DNA from: an uncultured Pelagibacteraceae bacterium
GTDB lineage: Bacteria > Pseudomonadota > Alphaproteobacteria > Pelagibacterales > Pelagibacteraceae
DNA: 64,000 bases
Direction: 5' to 3'
NCBI GenBank assembly: GCA_902579215.1
Contig: CACHGH010000003.1
Span: 1-64,000 of the forward strand
Positions within the stretch are counted from its first letter, which is position 1, and the number at the start of each line of letters is the position of its first letter. Below are positions 44,791 to 54,285 of the stretch, one piece after another. Position numbers and translations under genes: made by a program. Below the pieces are notes generated by a model, which did no database searches, was not told the origin of the DNA, and worked only from the letters and a program-made list of their open reading frames with translations.

Positions 44791-45413
44791 AACCTAATTA
44801 GTTTAATAAATTCATTTTGAATATTTTCCCATTTTAAGATCATTGAATTTAAAACTATTTTTCTATCTAAAGTTTTTAATTCTTCAGCAACAGGAGCCCA
44901 TTCATATAAAGCTAAAGCACTCTCATTAAATGGCCAAGACTTGTAATATTTTTCCCAATCAATTTTCTGCATTCTTGCATTAAATTTTTCCTTACCTCTC
45001 GAAATAATTTCTTCAGGCATTCCATTTCTTTTTTCATTATTTAAAATTTCATCATATAGTTCGTTTGCTTTATTTGTTGCATTATAATTATGAAAAACTT
45101 TCAAGTATGAAAGGGTATAAAAAATAAGATCCTGAAGAGCTACGGAATAAATATTCCATTTTGCTTTATTTATTGATGATAAAAAAATCTCATCATCAAA
45201 CATTAAAACATATCTTGTTCCTATCCTTGTCTTTAAATAACCATATAAGGTAACTTGTGAAACCCAAGCAGATTTTTTTTGAATAAATTCTGTAAGATCT
45301 TTTATATTTTTAATTTTTCTCTTTGGTATAAAAGCCTTAAATAAAGAAAAAAGGTAAAGCTTAAAATCTTCAATTCTTATATCTTTCAGATTAAATTTAT
45401 ATTTAAGAGCCAT
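44787..45413 (-). CDS. Hypothetical protein, acetate-locus neighbour
   Basis: 208-residue soluble protein without signal peptide or membrane helix. Visible traits are a basic start ([19 protein letters not shown]), [16 protein letters not shown], and [14 protein letters not shown] near the end. No motif was recognised. It is convergent with acs (4-base overlap) and divergent from the symporter genes, a position that suggests no co-transcription with either. Codon use is normal for the window. Confidence 0.7.
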   Translation of the reverse strand: MALKYKFNLKDIRIEDFKLYLFSLFKAFIPKRKIKNIKDLTEFIQKKSAWVSQVTLYGYLKTRIGTRYVLMFDDEIFLSSINKAKWNIYSVALQDLIFYTLSYLKVFHNYNATNKANELYDEILNNEKRNGMPEEIISRGKEKFNARMQKIDWEKYYKSWPFNESALALYEWAPVAEELKTLDRKIVLNSMILKWENIQNEFIKLIRF

Positions 45414-45517
45414 TTACTACTTGGGGTTGTTTTATATTATATAAAGCTTGATATTACTATAGTTTTTAAGGGTTTAATTATTGGTTAATATAAGTATGCT
45501 CGTTTCTTTTAAACTAT

Positions 45518-45523
45518 AGGGAG
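45518..45523 (+). promoter_or_regulatory. Strong ribosome binding site of the symporter operon
   Basis: AGGGAG lies 7 bases before the ATG at 45531 and fixes that start. It is one of few good Shine-Dalgarno sites here and suggests strong translation of the small subunit and symporter. The 117-base gap upstream is AT-rich; no promoter could be chosen with confidence. Confidence 0.65.
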
Positions 45524-45530
45524 AAAAAAA

Positions 45531-45794
45531 ATGTCAAAACAAGCACAACACTGGGAAAAAACTAGAGGTTTGCTATTTGTAACTTTAGCAATCTGGTTTG
45601 TTTTCTCAATAGGCATCTTTTTCTTTGGAGCCGAAATGGAAGCATCTAGTTTTAGACCTCTAGGATATCCTTTGTCATATTATATGACATGTCAAGGGTC
45701 GCTTGGAATTTTTGTAATACTAATTTTCTGGTTTGCAAATAGACAAGAAAAAATAGATGAAGAATTTGGTTTTACCGAAAGAGAGGATGACTAA
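45531..45794 (+). CDS. DUF4212 symporter small subunit
   Basis: 87-residue membrane protein with two helices, the DUF4212 family, always found upstream of a solute:sodium symporter. The segments HWEKTRGLLFVTLAIWFVFS, then GYPLSYYMTCQGSLGIFVIL and WFANRQEKIDEEFGFTE are the family pattern. It ends 0 bases before the symporter ATG and is presumably its partner subunit. Confidence 0.93.
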   Translation: MSKQAQHWEKTRGLLFVTLAIWFVFSIGIFFFGAEMEASSFRPLGYPLSYYMTCQGSLGIFVILIFWFANRQEKIDEEFGFTEREDD

Positions 45795-47615
45795 ATGATT
45801 AAAGGAAAATTTATAGATAATTTGCCTAAGGTTTATGGGATATATACTGGAGGTTTCCTTGTATTCATAATCTTAATGGCAATAGCAGAGCAAGCAGGTA
45901 TGACTGCTAAGGCAATAGGAATTGCTTTTGTAGCATTCACTGTTGGTATCTATGCACTTATTGGTTATCTATCACGTACACTTCAACTTGACGCTTATTA
46001 CGTAGCGGGAAGACAAGTTCCTACCGTATTCAACGGAATGGCTACCGCAGCAGACTGGATGTCTGGTGCATCATTCGTTGCAATGGCAGGTGGAATATAC
46101 TTCAAAGGCTATGGATATATGGCGTTGTTAGTTGGATGGACAGGTGGATATGTACTAGTTGCTTCATTACTAGCACCTTACTTAAGAAAATTTGGATGTT
46201 ATACGGTCCCAGATTTTATAGGTACAAGGTATGGTGGTAACGTAGCTAGAGTATGTGCAGTAATCGTATTAACAGTTGCTTCATTTACTTATGTGACTGC
46301 TCAAATTAATGCAACAGGAACAATTGCTTCTGTAGCATTGGATATTCCATTTGAGATAGCAGTTTATATAGGACTTGCAGGTATACTTATATGTTCAATG
46401 CTAGGAGGAATGCGTGCAGTAACCTGGACGCAAGTTGCCCAATATATTGTTTTAATTATTGCATACTTAATACCAGTATTCTGGATAAGTAATAAAATGG
46501 GCGCTGGATTCTTTCCACATGTAATGTTAGCGGATGAGGTTGCTAGAATTGCTGATCTTGAAAGCCAATTTGGCCTTGGAACAGTTAAAAATTCTGCAGC
46601 TGATTTAGCTACAGTGCCAAAAGGTTTGGCTGGTATAACTAAAGCTCACTCTTCAGTTAATGCTACACCTTGGGCATTTATTTCATTAGCGGTATGTATG
46701 ATGGCTGGAACAGCATCATTACCTCACGTTATGATGAGATATTTTACAACTCCAAGCGTAAAATCAGCTAGAAGATCAGTAGGTTGGTCATTATTCTTTA
46801 TATTCCTACTTTACTCTTCTGCGCCGATGTTAGCGACTTTATCAAAACTATCATTGATGGACCCAACACTTTCGACAGGAATTATTGGTAAATCAATAGC
46901 AGATGTTCAAGCATTAGATTGGTACCAAAACTGGAACCAAGCAAACTTAATGTTTGTAAGCGACTTTAACGGAAATGGAACTCTTGAGTTAAATGAGTTT
47001 TTCATGGGTGGTAAAGCCGTTGTGTTAGCAACACCAGAAATTGCAGGATTACCATATGTAATCTCAGGTCTGGTTGCTGCTGGAGGTATGGCTGCTGCCA
47101 TGAGTACTGCTGATGGTTTGGTTCTAGCGATTGCAAACGCTTTGTCTCATGACTTATATTATAAGATCATTGACCCTAAAGCAGAAACTAAGAAAAGACT
47201 AATTGTTGCAAGGGTACTACTTTTCATAATTGGTTTTGCCGGAGCGTCTATTGCTGCTCTTGAAATTCAAGGTATCTTAGGTTCGGTTATATGGGCTTTT
47301 GACTTTGCTATGTCAGGATTGTTCTTCCCACTTGTATTAGGAGTATGGTGGAAGAGAGCAAACGCACAGGGTGCTATTGCAGGAATGCTTCTAGGTCTAA
47401 TCTCTGGTACAGCGTATCTAGTTTGGGTACGTAATGGTGGAGCTGGATTCTGGGGTGTAACTCAACTTACATTTGGAATAGTTGGATCATTAGTTAGTTT
47501 GGTATCTATGATAGTTGTTAGTTTAATGACACCTGCACCAGATGCTGCAACTCAAAGAATGGTTGATGAAGTACGTATACCAAGCGGTAGAACAGTACTT
47601 GGAAAACAACATTAA
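45795..47615 (+). CDS. Sodium:solute symporter, acetate permease-like (VC_2705 type)
   Basis: 606-residue inner-membrane symporter of the SSS family with about 13 helices. Motifs: YYVAGRQVPTVFNGMATAAD, WMSGASFVAMAGGIYFKG, GGMRAVTWTQVAQY, and AAGGMAAAMSTADGLVLAIANAL late in the chain. It belongs to the DUF4212-paired branch near ActP. With acs 1 kb away, acetate or another short carboxylate is likely; pyruvate or lactate cannot be ruled out. A strong terminator follows 15 bases after its stop. Its DNA is a little richer in G+C than its neighbours, as for highly expressed genes. Confidence 0.92.
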   Translation: MIKGKFIDNLPKVYGIYTGGFLVFIILMAIAEQAGMTAKAIGIAFVAFTVGIYALIGYLSRTLQLDAYYVAGRQVPTVFNGMATAADWMSGASFVAMAGGIYFKGYGYMALLVGWTGGYVLVASLLAPYLRKFGCYTVPDFIGTRYGGNVARVCAVIVLTVASFTYVTAQINATGTIASVALDIPFEIAVYIGLAGILICSMLGGMRAVTWTQVAQYIVLIIAYLIPVFWISNKMGAGFFPHVMLADEVARIADLESQFGLGTVKNSAADLATVPKGLAGITKAHSSVNATPWAFISLAVCMMAGTASLPHVMMRYFTTPSVKSARRSVGWSLFFIFLLYSSAPMLATLSKLSLMDPTLSTGIIGKSIADVQALDWYQNWNQANLMFVSDFNGNGTLELNEFFMGGKAVVLATPEIAGLPYVISGLVAAGGMAAAMSTADGLVLAIANALSHDLYYKIIDPKAETKKRLIVARVLLFIIGFAGASIAALEIQGILGSVIWAFDFAMSGLFFPLVLGVWWKRANAQGAIAGMLLGLISGTAYLVWVRNGGAGFWGVTQLTFGIVGSLVSLVSMIVVSLMTPAPDAATQRMVDEVRIPSGRTVLGKQH

Positions 47616-47629
47616 ATAAATTTCATTTT

Positions 47630-47653
47630 AAGGGGCGAATTTTTTCGCCCCTT
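47630..47653 (+). terminator. Rho-independent terminator after the symporter
   Basis: AAGGGGCGAA (47630-47639) pairs perfectly over 10 bases with TTCGCCCCTT (47644-47653) around a TTTT loop, followed by a short T/A run. It is the most GC-rich element between genes here and starts 15 bases after the symporter stop, so it ends the acetate operon transcript. Confidence 0.92.
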
Positions 47654-47678
47654 TTATATTAAGAATTTTTAGTCTCTT

Positions 47679-48029
47679 ATGTCTGCAAACTTTCATCCGC
47701 TGGTATATTTTATTGATTATGTAATGGGAGTTATTATGTGGACATTAATCGGTAGGGTTGGGATGAATATCTTTCAAAAAGAGGACTCCGAGTTCTTTTT
47801 TATGAAAGCGTTTGTGAAACTAACAGATCCATTAATAAAATTATTTCAACCTATAACCCCATCATTTATAATAAAGCCAATTGTCCCTCTTTATGTAGCT
47901 TGGTTTTTTTATATGTTTAGGTTTTACCTTATGCCGTATTTATTGGGGTATTCTGTTATGGGAATGCTATCATTTCCTCTAGAAAGTGACATTGCAATAC
48001 AAATTTACCAAATTTTTGGAAAAAATTAA
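47679..48029 (+). CDS. YggT-like membrane protein
   Basis: 116-residue membrane protein with three hydrophobic parts. The stretch KLTDPLIKLFQPITPSFIIK with IVPLYVAWFFYMF resembles the YggT loop (LTDP...P) and second helix, so it is probably a distant YggT relative. Role unknown. It lies between the terminator and rpe and is likely the first gene of the rpe transcript. Confidence 0.65.
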   Translation: MSANFHPLVYFIDYVMGVIMWTLIGRVGMNIFQKEDSEFFFMKAFVKLTDPLIKLFQPITPSFIIKPIVPLYVAWFFYMFRFYLMPYLLGYSVMGMLSFPLESDIAIQIYQIFGKN

Positions 48030-48072
48030 TTCAAATTAAAAAACAAAATTGATACTAGTATTCTAGCAATCA

Positions 48073-48732
48073 ATGAAAAAAATAAAAATATCACCATCTA
48101 TCCTGTCGGCTGATTTTAGTCAGTTAGGTAGTGAAATAAAAAGATTAGAGGAAGGTGGAGCCGATATGATACATGTTGATGTAATGGATGGACATTTTGT
48201 TCCTAACTTAACAATAGGGCCACCAGTAATTAAAAATTTGAGAAAATATACCAATATACCTTTTGATGTTCATTTAATGATTTCTCCAGTTCATAAATAT
48301 ATTAAGGATTATGCTGATGCTGGAGCAGATATAATTACAATTCATCCAGAGGCAACAGATTCTTTAGAAGATTCGATAAAAGAAATTAGAAATTACAAAA
48401 AGAAAGTTGGTGTTTCTTTAAATCCAGATACTAAATTAGAAGTTATAGAAAAAAATTTAGATAAAATAGATTTAGTATTAATTATGAGTGTGCATCCAGG
48501 ATTTGGAGGACAGAAGTTTATTTCAGATGTTTTAAATAAAATTAAAGATTTAAGTAATATTAAAAAAGAAAGAAAATTAGAATTTGATATAGAAGTAGAT
48601 GGTGGAATTAATTTTTCTAATTCGAAAGATGTAATAAATGCAGGTGCAAATATATTGGTATCTGGAACTACAGTCTTTAGAGAAAATAATGGAGATTTAA
48701 AAAAAAATATTAAAACGCTTAAATTATTTTAG
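48073..48732 (+). CDS. rpe: Ribulose-phosphate 3-epimerase
   Basis: Interconverts ribulose 5-phosphate and xylulose 5-phosphate in the pentose phosphate pathway. 219 residues. SPSILSADFSQLGSE, HVDVMDGHFVPNLTIGPPV, DVHLMI, MSVHPGFGGQKF and EVDGGINFSN hold the metal and phosphate ligands of the TIM barrel. The next gene (heparinase-like) starts 3 bases after its stop. Confidence 0.97.
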   Translation: MKKIKISPSILSADFSQLGSEIKRLEEGGADMIHVDVMDGHFVPNLTIGPPVIKNLRKYTNIPFDVHLMISPVHKYIKDYADAGADIITIHPEATDSLEDSIKEIRNYKKKVGVSLNPDTKLEVIEKNLDKIDLVLIMSVHPGFGGQKFISDVLNKIKDLSNIKKERKLEFDIEVDGGINFSNSKDVINAGANILVSGTTVFRENNGDLKKNIKTLKLF

Positions 48733-48735
48733 CAG

Positions 48736-50364
48736 ATGGTTATAAGAAATTCTTTGAATTTTATTAATGAATTTTTTTTTTATATATCAAACCAAATAAG
48801 AAAAATTTATTTAAATTCAAATTTTTATAATAAAAAAATATCAAAAATAGATAATAAGATTTTAGAGTATAAACCCAGTTTGAATATTTTAAGCTGTCTA
48901 GTTAAATACGATAAAAAAAGAAAAAAAATAGATGATTTTTTTCTTAATTCAATTTGGACAAATTCATCAATAAAAGAAAAGGATTATAAAAAATTACATA
49001 ATTTTTTTTGGTTGTTTAGTCTTGATCTAAAATCATCTAAAAAGATTACACAATCAATAATATTAAATTGGATTGAAAATAACCAAAACTATAATCGAAA
49101 AAACTGGGAGATAGATACTCTTTCAAAAAGAATAATTTCTTGGATTTCAAATTCAACACTCACTTATGAAGAAAGTAATAACGATTTTAAAGAAAAATTT
49201 AATTATATTGTTAAAAAACAAATTAATCATTTAATTAATGAGATAGGTAGATCAGACTTGGTAAATGATAAAATGATCGGATGTTCTGCTATTATTTTAA
49301 CTGGTCTTTCATACAAAGATGATAAAGTTTTAAATTACGGTTTAAAATTATTAAAAAAAATTTCCGATGTATCATTTGATAATGAAGGTTTCCCTAAATC
49401 TAGAAGTTTAAGACAATTAATATTCTATTTGAAATACTTTGTTCTAATTCGAGAATTATTAAAAGAGTCTCAGAATGAAATACCAGAATATTTAGATGAG
49501 AATATTTATTACCTCGGACAGGCTTATAATTTTATATGGCAAACAAATAAAACAAGTTTTTTATTCAATGGAAATCATGAAATAAATCATTCAGATTTTG
49601 ATAAGTATTTGCAAACTCAGGGTTATAAATTTAAAAATCAAAGCAATGAAATTGGGGGTTATTCAATAATAAAAAGTAAAAATATTACATTAGCAATTGA
49701 TCTTGGTTCTTCACCTGATAAAAAATTTTCTAATAATTACCAAACAGGTCCATTATCTTTTGAGTTAATTTTTCTTGGAAAAAAACTCATAACAAATTCA
49801 GGTTATTTTCAAAACTACAAACATAGATTAAATAACATTTCAAGGTCAACTGCCAGTCATTCAACTTTAACAATAGATAATAATTCTGTTTGTCATTTTA
49901 ACAGAGATAAGGACGGCAATCCTATAATTGATAAGGGATTTAAAACTTTTAATAAAAAAATAATTCAAGAAAAAGATTATCTGAGTGTAACTGGATCTCA
50001 TGATGGATATCAAAAAAAATATGGAATAATCCACGAAAGGGAAATACAGGTTTATCCTGATATAAATAAATTGATCGGCATTGATAAACTAATAAAAAAG
50101 AAAAATTCTAAGTCATACAACTTTGAAATTAGATTTCACTTTATGCCAGAAACAAAAGTTACAAAAACACAAGATGGTAAGGCAGTTTTAATAGAAATGG
50201 ACAATTCGGGATGGAAATTTTCCTGCTCTGATCATTTAATAGATATTGAAACTGGATTGTATTTTGGTAAAAAAAACTCATTCACTGAAAATCTAAATTT
50301 ATTTTTATCAGGTGTGACTATAAACTCCAATCAAACTATAAAGTGGGAAATTGAAAAAATTTAA
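48736..50364 (+). CDS. Heparinase II/III family protein
   Basis: 542 residues. The N-terminal half is an all-helical toroid (for example IIGCSAIILTGLSYKDD- and RSLRQLIFYLKYFVL-like segments), and the C-terminal half a beta-rich domain with SRSTASHSTLTIDNNS and HDGYQKKYGIIHEREI, the heparinase II/III-like pattern. Known members cut uronic-acid polysaccharides, but the rpe-heparinase-purH order kept in alphaproteobacteria suggests an envelope or housekeeping role. No signal peptide was seen. Its stop overlaps the purH ATG by one base. Confidence 0.85.
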   Translation: MVIRNSLNFINEFFFYISNQIRKIYLNSNFYNKKISKIDNKILEYKPSLNILSCLVKYDKKRKKIDDFFLNSIWTNSSIKEKDYKKLHNFFWLFSLDLKSSKKITQSIILNWIENNQNYNRKNWEIDTLSKRIISWISNSTLTYEESNNDFKEKFNYIVKKQINHLINEIGRSDLVNDKMIGCSAIILTGLSYKDDKVLNYGLKLLKKISDVSFDNEGFPKSRSLRQLIFYLKYFVLIRELLKESQNEIPEYLDENIYYLGQAYNFIWQTNKTSFLFNGNHEINHSDFDKYLQTQGYKFKNQSNEIGGYSIIKSKNITLAIDLGSSPDKKFSNNYQTGPLSFELIFLGKKLITNSGYFQNYKHRLNNISRSTASHSTLTIDNNSVCHFNRDKDGNPIIDKGFKTFNKKIIQEKDYLSVTGSHDGYQKKYGIIHEREIQVYPDINKLIGIDKLIKKKNSKSYNFEIRFHFMPETKVTKTQDGKAVLIEMDNSGWKFSCSDHLIDIETGLYFGKKNSFTENLNLFLSGVTINSNQTIKWEIEKI

Positions 50365-51905
50365 TGAGAAAAGTAAAAAAAGCTTTAATTTCTGTATCAG
50401 ATAAATCTAATTTAAAATCTGTATTAAAAATTTTAAGAAAAAATAAAATTGAAATAATAAGCTCCGGTGGAACCTATAAAGAAATTATAAAATTAGGTTT
50501 TGATTGTTTAGAAGTATCTAAATATACAGGATTCCCAGAAATAATGGATGGTAGAATTAAAACTTTACATCCCAAAATTCATGCAGGAATTTTAGTAAAT
50601 AGAAAAAAAAAATCACATTTGAGAGATTTAAAAAAAAATAAATTTTACGAAATAGATTTAGTAATTGTGAATTTTTATCCATTTGAGGAAATTTTAAATT
50701 TAAAAAAAAACCAAAGCAAAATTATAGAGAATATTGATATTGGTGGACCCACAATGGTCCGTGCTGCAGCAAAAAATTTTAATGATGTGACGGTTGTTAC
50801 AAATACAAAGCAATATCGAGAATTAATTTCTGAATTATCAAAAAATAAAGGATCTACTAGCCTCGTTTTTAGACAAAAAATGTCATCTGAAGCTTTTTCT
50901 GAGACGGCTTATTATGACTCGGTAATTTCGAATTATTTCAATATAAAAACAAATAATAAATTTCCAAATAAAAAACTAATTTATGGAAATTTAATTGAAA
51001 AATTAAGATATGGTGAAAATCCTCACCAAAATGCAGGGATTTATTCTAATAAAAATAATTTAGGCTTAAAAAAATTAAATGGGAAACAATTAAGCTACAA
51101 TAATTATAATGACATTTTTTCTGCACTTTTAATATCAAAATCCCTTCCAAAAAATTCAGGTGTTGTAATTGTTAAACATGCAAATCCATGTGGAGTCTCA
51201 AGCAATAAAAATAAAATTAAAAGCTATCAGTTAGCTTTAAAATGTGACCCCGTAAGCGCTTTTGGAGGAATTGTATCTTGTAATTTTAAAATAAATAAAA
51301 AATTAGCAATTGAGCTTAATAAACAATTTTTTGAGGTTATTATAGGAAAAGGAATTGATAGAGTTGCTTTAAAATTATTAAGTAAAAAGAAAAATTTAAG
51401 AATAATTGACTCAACGAATCTTAAATCAAATGAAATGTATAATATTATATCAAACTTTGACACTTTGTTACTTCAAACTTTAGATAATAAAGTTTTTACC
51501 AAAAAAGATTTTAATGTTGTATCTAAAAAAAAACCAAGTACAAAAATGCTAAAAGATCTAATTTTTGCTTTTAATGTTTGTAGGTATGTTAAATCAAATG
51601 CAATTGTTTTAACAAGCGAAGATTCAACTATAGGTATTGGATCAGGCCAACCAAGTAGATTGGACAGTTGTAAAATTGCTATTGAAAAAATGAAAAAATT
51701 TTATAATTCAAAAAATAAAGATCAAATTTTAGCAGCCTCTGATGCCTTTTTTCCTTTTGTTGATGGCATTGAAACTTTAGTACAAGCAGGAATTTCTGCA
51801 ATAATTCAACCATCAGGATCAATTAGAGATAAAGAAATAATTAAATTTGCAAATCAGACAGGTACTATTTTAGTTTTTTCAAAAACTAGACACTTTAGAC
51901 ATTAA
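50364..51905 (+). CDS. purH: Bifunctional AICAR transformylase / IMP cyclohydrolase
   Basis: Performs the last two steps of IMP synthesis. 513 residues: cyclohydrolase domain (1-150) with ALISVSDKSNL, ISSGGTYKEI and MDGRIKTLHPKIHAGIL, then the transformylase domain with LRYGENPHQNAG, VKHANPCGVSS, SAFGGIVSCNF, and SDAFFPFVDGIE. All are normal. The 3' end overlaps the convergent pterin dehydratase gene by 4 bases. Confidence 0.98.
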   Translation: MRKVKKALISVSDKSNLKSVLKILRKNKIEIISSGGTYKEIIKLGFDCLEVSKYTGFPEIMDGRIKTLHPKIHAGILVNRKKKSHLRDLKKNKFYEIDLVIVNFYPFEEILNLKKNQSKIIENIDIGGPTMVRAAAKNFNDVTVVTNTKQYRELISELSKNKGSTSLVFRQKMSSEAFSETAYYDSVISNYFNIKTNNKFPNKKLIYGNLIEKLRYGENPHQNAGIYSNKNNLGLKKLNGKQLSYNNYNDIFSALLISKSLPKNSGVVIVKHANPCGVSSNKNKIKSYQLALKCDPVSAFGGIVSCNFKINKKLAIELNKQFFEVIIGKGIDRVALKLLSKKKNLRIIDSTNLKSNEMYNIISNFDTLLLQTLDNKVFTKKDFNVVSKKKPSTKMLKDLIFAFNVCRYVKSNAIVLTSEDSTIGIGSGQPSRLDSCKIAIEKMKKFYNSKNKDQILAASDAFFPFVDGIETLVQAGISAIIQPSGSIRDKEIIKFANQTGTILVFSKTRHFRH

Positions 51906-52240
51906 GATATTTTATCAACTTTTGCAGCTAAGACAAAATCACTTTCATGTAATCCCTTTATAGCATGAGTAAAAATTTTAATTTCAGCATAACCCCATCC
52001 ATAGTAAATGTCTGGATGATGTCCTTCTTTTTCAGCAATTTCTCCTACCTTGTTAACGAAATTTTGACTTTCTAAAAAATTTTTAAAATTGAATTTTTTG
52101 ATCAAATAATATATTTTTGAATTATCAGCTTTTACCTCCCAGCCATCAACTTTTTTTAAATACTTATGTATTTCAGTTATATCAAAACTTGGAATATTGC
52201 CTTCACAAGGAATACATTTTTTATCTGCTAAATCACTCAT
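51902..52240 (-). CDS. 4a-hydroxytetrahydrobiopterin dehydratase
   Basis: PCD/DCoH-fold enzyme of 112 residues that regenerates pterin cofactor. GWEVKADNSKIYYLIKKF, NFVNKVGEIAEKEGHHPD and YAEIKIFTHAIKGLHESDF show the catalytic histidines (EGHHPD and FTHAIKGL). No phenylalanine hydroxylase gene is nearby; it may assist another pterin or molybdopterin use. It ends against purH and begins just after tRNA-Gly on the same strand. Confidence 0.93.
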   Translation of the reverse strand: MSDLADKKCIPCEGNIPSFDITEIHKYLKKVDGWEVKADNSKIYYLIKKFNFKNFLESQNFVNKVGEIAEKEGHHPDIYYGWGYAEIKIFTHAIKGLHESDFVLAAKVDKIS

Positions 52241-52254
52241 ATAAATTTATTTTT

Positions 52255-52329
52255 TGGAGCGGGCAATGGGACTTGAACCCACGACCTTCTCGTTGGCAAC
52301 GAGACGCTCTACCACTGAGCTACGCCCGC
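52255..52329 (-). tRNA. tRNA-Gly (GCC anticodon)
   Basis: The minus strand from 52329 gives a full cloverleaf: acceptor GCGGGCG pairing with TGCCCGC, D arm GCTCAGTGGTAGAGC, anticodon stem TCTCG/CGAGA with loop TTGCCAA (anticodon GCC), T arm GTGGG TTCAAGT CCCAT with one G-T pair, and a discriminator T followed by an encoded CCA. Length 75 including CCA. It has its own promoter upstream. Confidence 0.98.
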
Positions 52330-52342
52330 TTATTTAAAACTG

Positions 52343-52371
52343 ATTATAGTTAGAGGTTTTTTCTAATGCAA
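52343..52371 (-). promoter_or_regulatory. Promoter of tRNA-Gly
   Basis: On the minus strand TTGCAT (52371-52366), 17 bases, then TATAAT (52348-52343). Transcription would start about 7 bases further, a few bases before the mature tRNA 5' end at 52329. Spacing and a perfect -10 make this a good vegetative promoter. Confidence 0.78.
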
Positions 52372-52472
52372 GCAACAATTAAAGTTTCATTTTTGTTAAA
52401 AATAAAATGATTGTATTATTTTTTGTTGTCATAAGTAAATTTTGATTTAATTTGTTAATTATATAAATTTTT

Positions 52473-53117
52473 ATGAAAAAAATAGAAGAATTACCTAATA
52501 AAATTCCTGTTTTCCCACTATCTAATTTTATTATTTTTCCTGAAATTACTGTTCCACTGAATATATTTGAGCCAAGATATATTAGTATGGTTGACGACTC
52601 GATGAAAAATTCACGAATGATAGGAATGATACAACCAAAAAAAAATTCTAATACTCAAAACCCAGAATTATTTGACATTGGTTGTTTAGGAAAAATTACT
52701 AGTTTTAACGAAACAGATGATGGAAGATATTTAATTGTACTAAATGGTTTAAGTCGTTTCAAAATACAAAAGGAAGTTCAAAATAATAAACTCTATAGAG
52801 AATTTGAAGTAAGTTTTAACGATTATAGAAATGATATAAATACAAAGAAAGAAGAGATTAAATTTTCTGATCTTGAGCTTATTTTTAAAAATTTAAAATC
52901 ATTATTTGAAAAAAATGGTTATTTAATTAATTGGGAAGAATTAAAAAAGCAGTCTTTAAATCAGACAATTAATACATTGGCAATGGCATCACCTTTTTCA
53001 ATAGAAGAAAAGCAAGCTTTGCTTGAAACAGAAAATTTAAGTACAAGAAAAAAAAAATTAGAAGAAATTTTAAAAATTTATTCTGTAGACAACTTTAATA
53101 ATACTACAGTTCAATAA
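52473..53117 (+). CDS. Lon N-terminal-domain protein (LON substrate-binding-like)
   Basis: 214 residues corresponding to the N-terminal domain of Lon protease only (PF02190 type), without ATPase or protease parts. NKIPVFPLSNFIIFPEITVP, then NIFEPRYISMV, GCLGKITSFNETDDGRYLIV and GLSRFKI are the family pattern. Stand-alone versions are common in alphaproteobacteria; role unknown. The 119 bases before it hold the tRNA promoter on the other strand and nothing else clear. Confidence 0.9.
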   Translation: MKKIEELPNKIPVFPLSNFIIFPEITVPLNIFEPRYISMVDDSMKNSRMIGMIQPKKNSNTQNPELFDIGCLGKITSFNETDDGRYLIVLNGLSRFKIQKEVQNNKLYREFEVSFNDYRNDINTKKEEIKFSDLELIFKNLKSLFEKNGYLINWEELKKQSLNQTINTLAMASPFSIEEKQALLETENLSTRKKKLEEILKIYSVDNFNNTTVQ

Positions 53118-53124
53118 ATACAGT

Positions 53125-54222
53125 CTAAAACATCAAACCTTGATCAGCATATTTTTTTGCGATCTCATTAAAATATTTATTTTTTCCAATCAGTTTTAAT
53201 ATAGGGTTAAAATATTTTTTTTTACTTTTATTATCAAATTTAAAAAATTCATGAATAAAATCTACACCTGTAGCAAAAATATAATTTAGATGTTTAGTTT
53301 TTTTTTCAAATTCTTCATATACCCCAAAATCCAACTCTAAACCAAGTTCTATACGATCCTGAATAATTTTACTTAAGACTTTTGTATCTCTCAATGTCAT
53401 ATTAAATCCTTGTCCTGCAAGAGGATGGATTCTATGAATGCTGTCACCAAATGATAAAATGCTTTTATTATAATAGTTTCTTAAAATTGAAAAATTTAAT
53501 TTAAATTTCTCTACTTTGCCAAAACTTTTAATTACATAATTTTTATTATACTTTTTAATTAAATTCTTAATGTCATTGTCACTAAAATTAAATTTATCTT
53601 TAGTTATTGAATAAACAATTGATGTTTCATAATTTGAAATAGGCAGAAAAGCAATAGGTCCTATTTCTGTAAAAATTTGGATTGCTCTTAAATTATTAAA
53701 GTAATTATGTTTTATTAATGTCGTATAAGCATAACTTTCATAATCTTTAATAATTCTATTGTAAAAGTATTTTTTTGAAATTTCGTTATTAGATTCACAA
53801 TTTATAATTAATTTATATTTGTTTTCTTTTATGACTTTTTCATAAAAATTTTTCTTTTTGATAAAAATTTTTTTAAACAAAACATTTTTATTTAAATTTT
53901 CATTTAAAATTTTATAGAGATCAGCATGTTTAATTGTTGAGAAAATTGTATCACCGGAGTTATTAAAATTAAAAATTTTATCGTTATCAATTTTGTTGTA
54001 AAAAACATCTATCCCATCTATTTTCCATATCAAATTTTTTTTAATTTTTAAGATTTTATTGTTAAAAAAATCTAAATTGTTTTTTGAAATACCAATAATT
54101 CTAGATTGATACTGAAAATTATTTTTTCTATTATGGTAAACAAAAACTTTAATATTCTTATTAACCAAGTTTTTTGCTAGCGTTAAACTAGTAATGTTAT
54201 CTCCTATTAAACAAATATTCAT
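53125..54222 (-). CDS. FAD-dependent ubiquinone-biosynthesis hydroxylase (UbiH/COQ6-type)
   Basis: Flavoprotein mono-oxygenase of 365 residues that hydroxylates the ubiquinone ring; exact position not readable. The N-terminal dinucleotide segment MNICLIGDNITSLTLAKNL departs from the usual GGGxxG, being GDNITS, but the C-terminal FAD motif LSFGDSIHRIHPLAGQGFN and MTLRDTKVLSKII are standard. The sequence is highly lysine/asparagine-rich. It is a single gene, convergent with the Lon-N gene and divergent from ftsK. Confidence 0.85.
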   Translation of the reverse strand: MNICLIGDNITSLTLAKNLVNKNIKVFVYHNRKNNFQYQSRIIGISKNNLDFFNNKILKIKKNLIWKIDGIDVFYNKIDNDKIFNFNNSGDTIFSTIKHADLYKILNENLNKNVLFKKIFIKKKNFYEKVIKENKYKLIINCESNNEISKKYFYNRIIKDYESYAYTTLIKHNYFNNLRAIQIFTEIGPIAFLPISNYETSIVYSITKDKFNFSDNDIKNLIKKYNKNYVIKSFGKVEKFKLNFSILRNYYNKSILSFGDSIHRIHPLAGQGFNMTLRDTKVLSKIIQDRIELGLELDFGVYEEFEKKTKHLNYIFATGVDFIHEFFKFDNKSKKKYFNPILKLIGKNKYFNEIAKKYADQGLMF

Positions 54223-54285
54223 ATTTAAAATTTAATTTTAACAATAATTATTAAATGATACAAAGTGATTATCTGATTCATTTTT

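Noticed and set aside
52117..52353. 78-codon plus-strand frame across the tRNA
   Set aside because: It reads antisense through a perfect tRNA-Gly and the pterin dehydratase gene; not a real gene.
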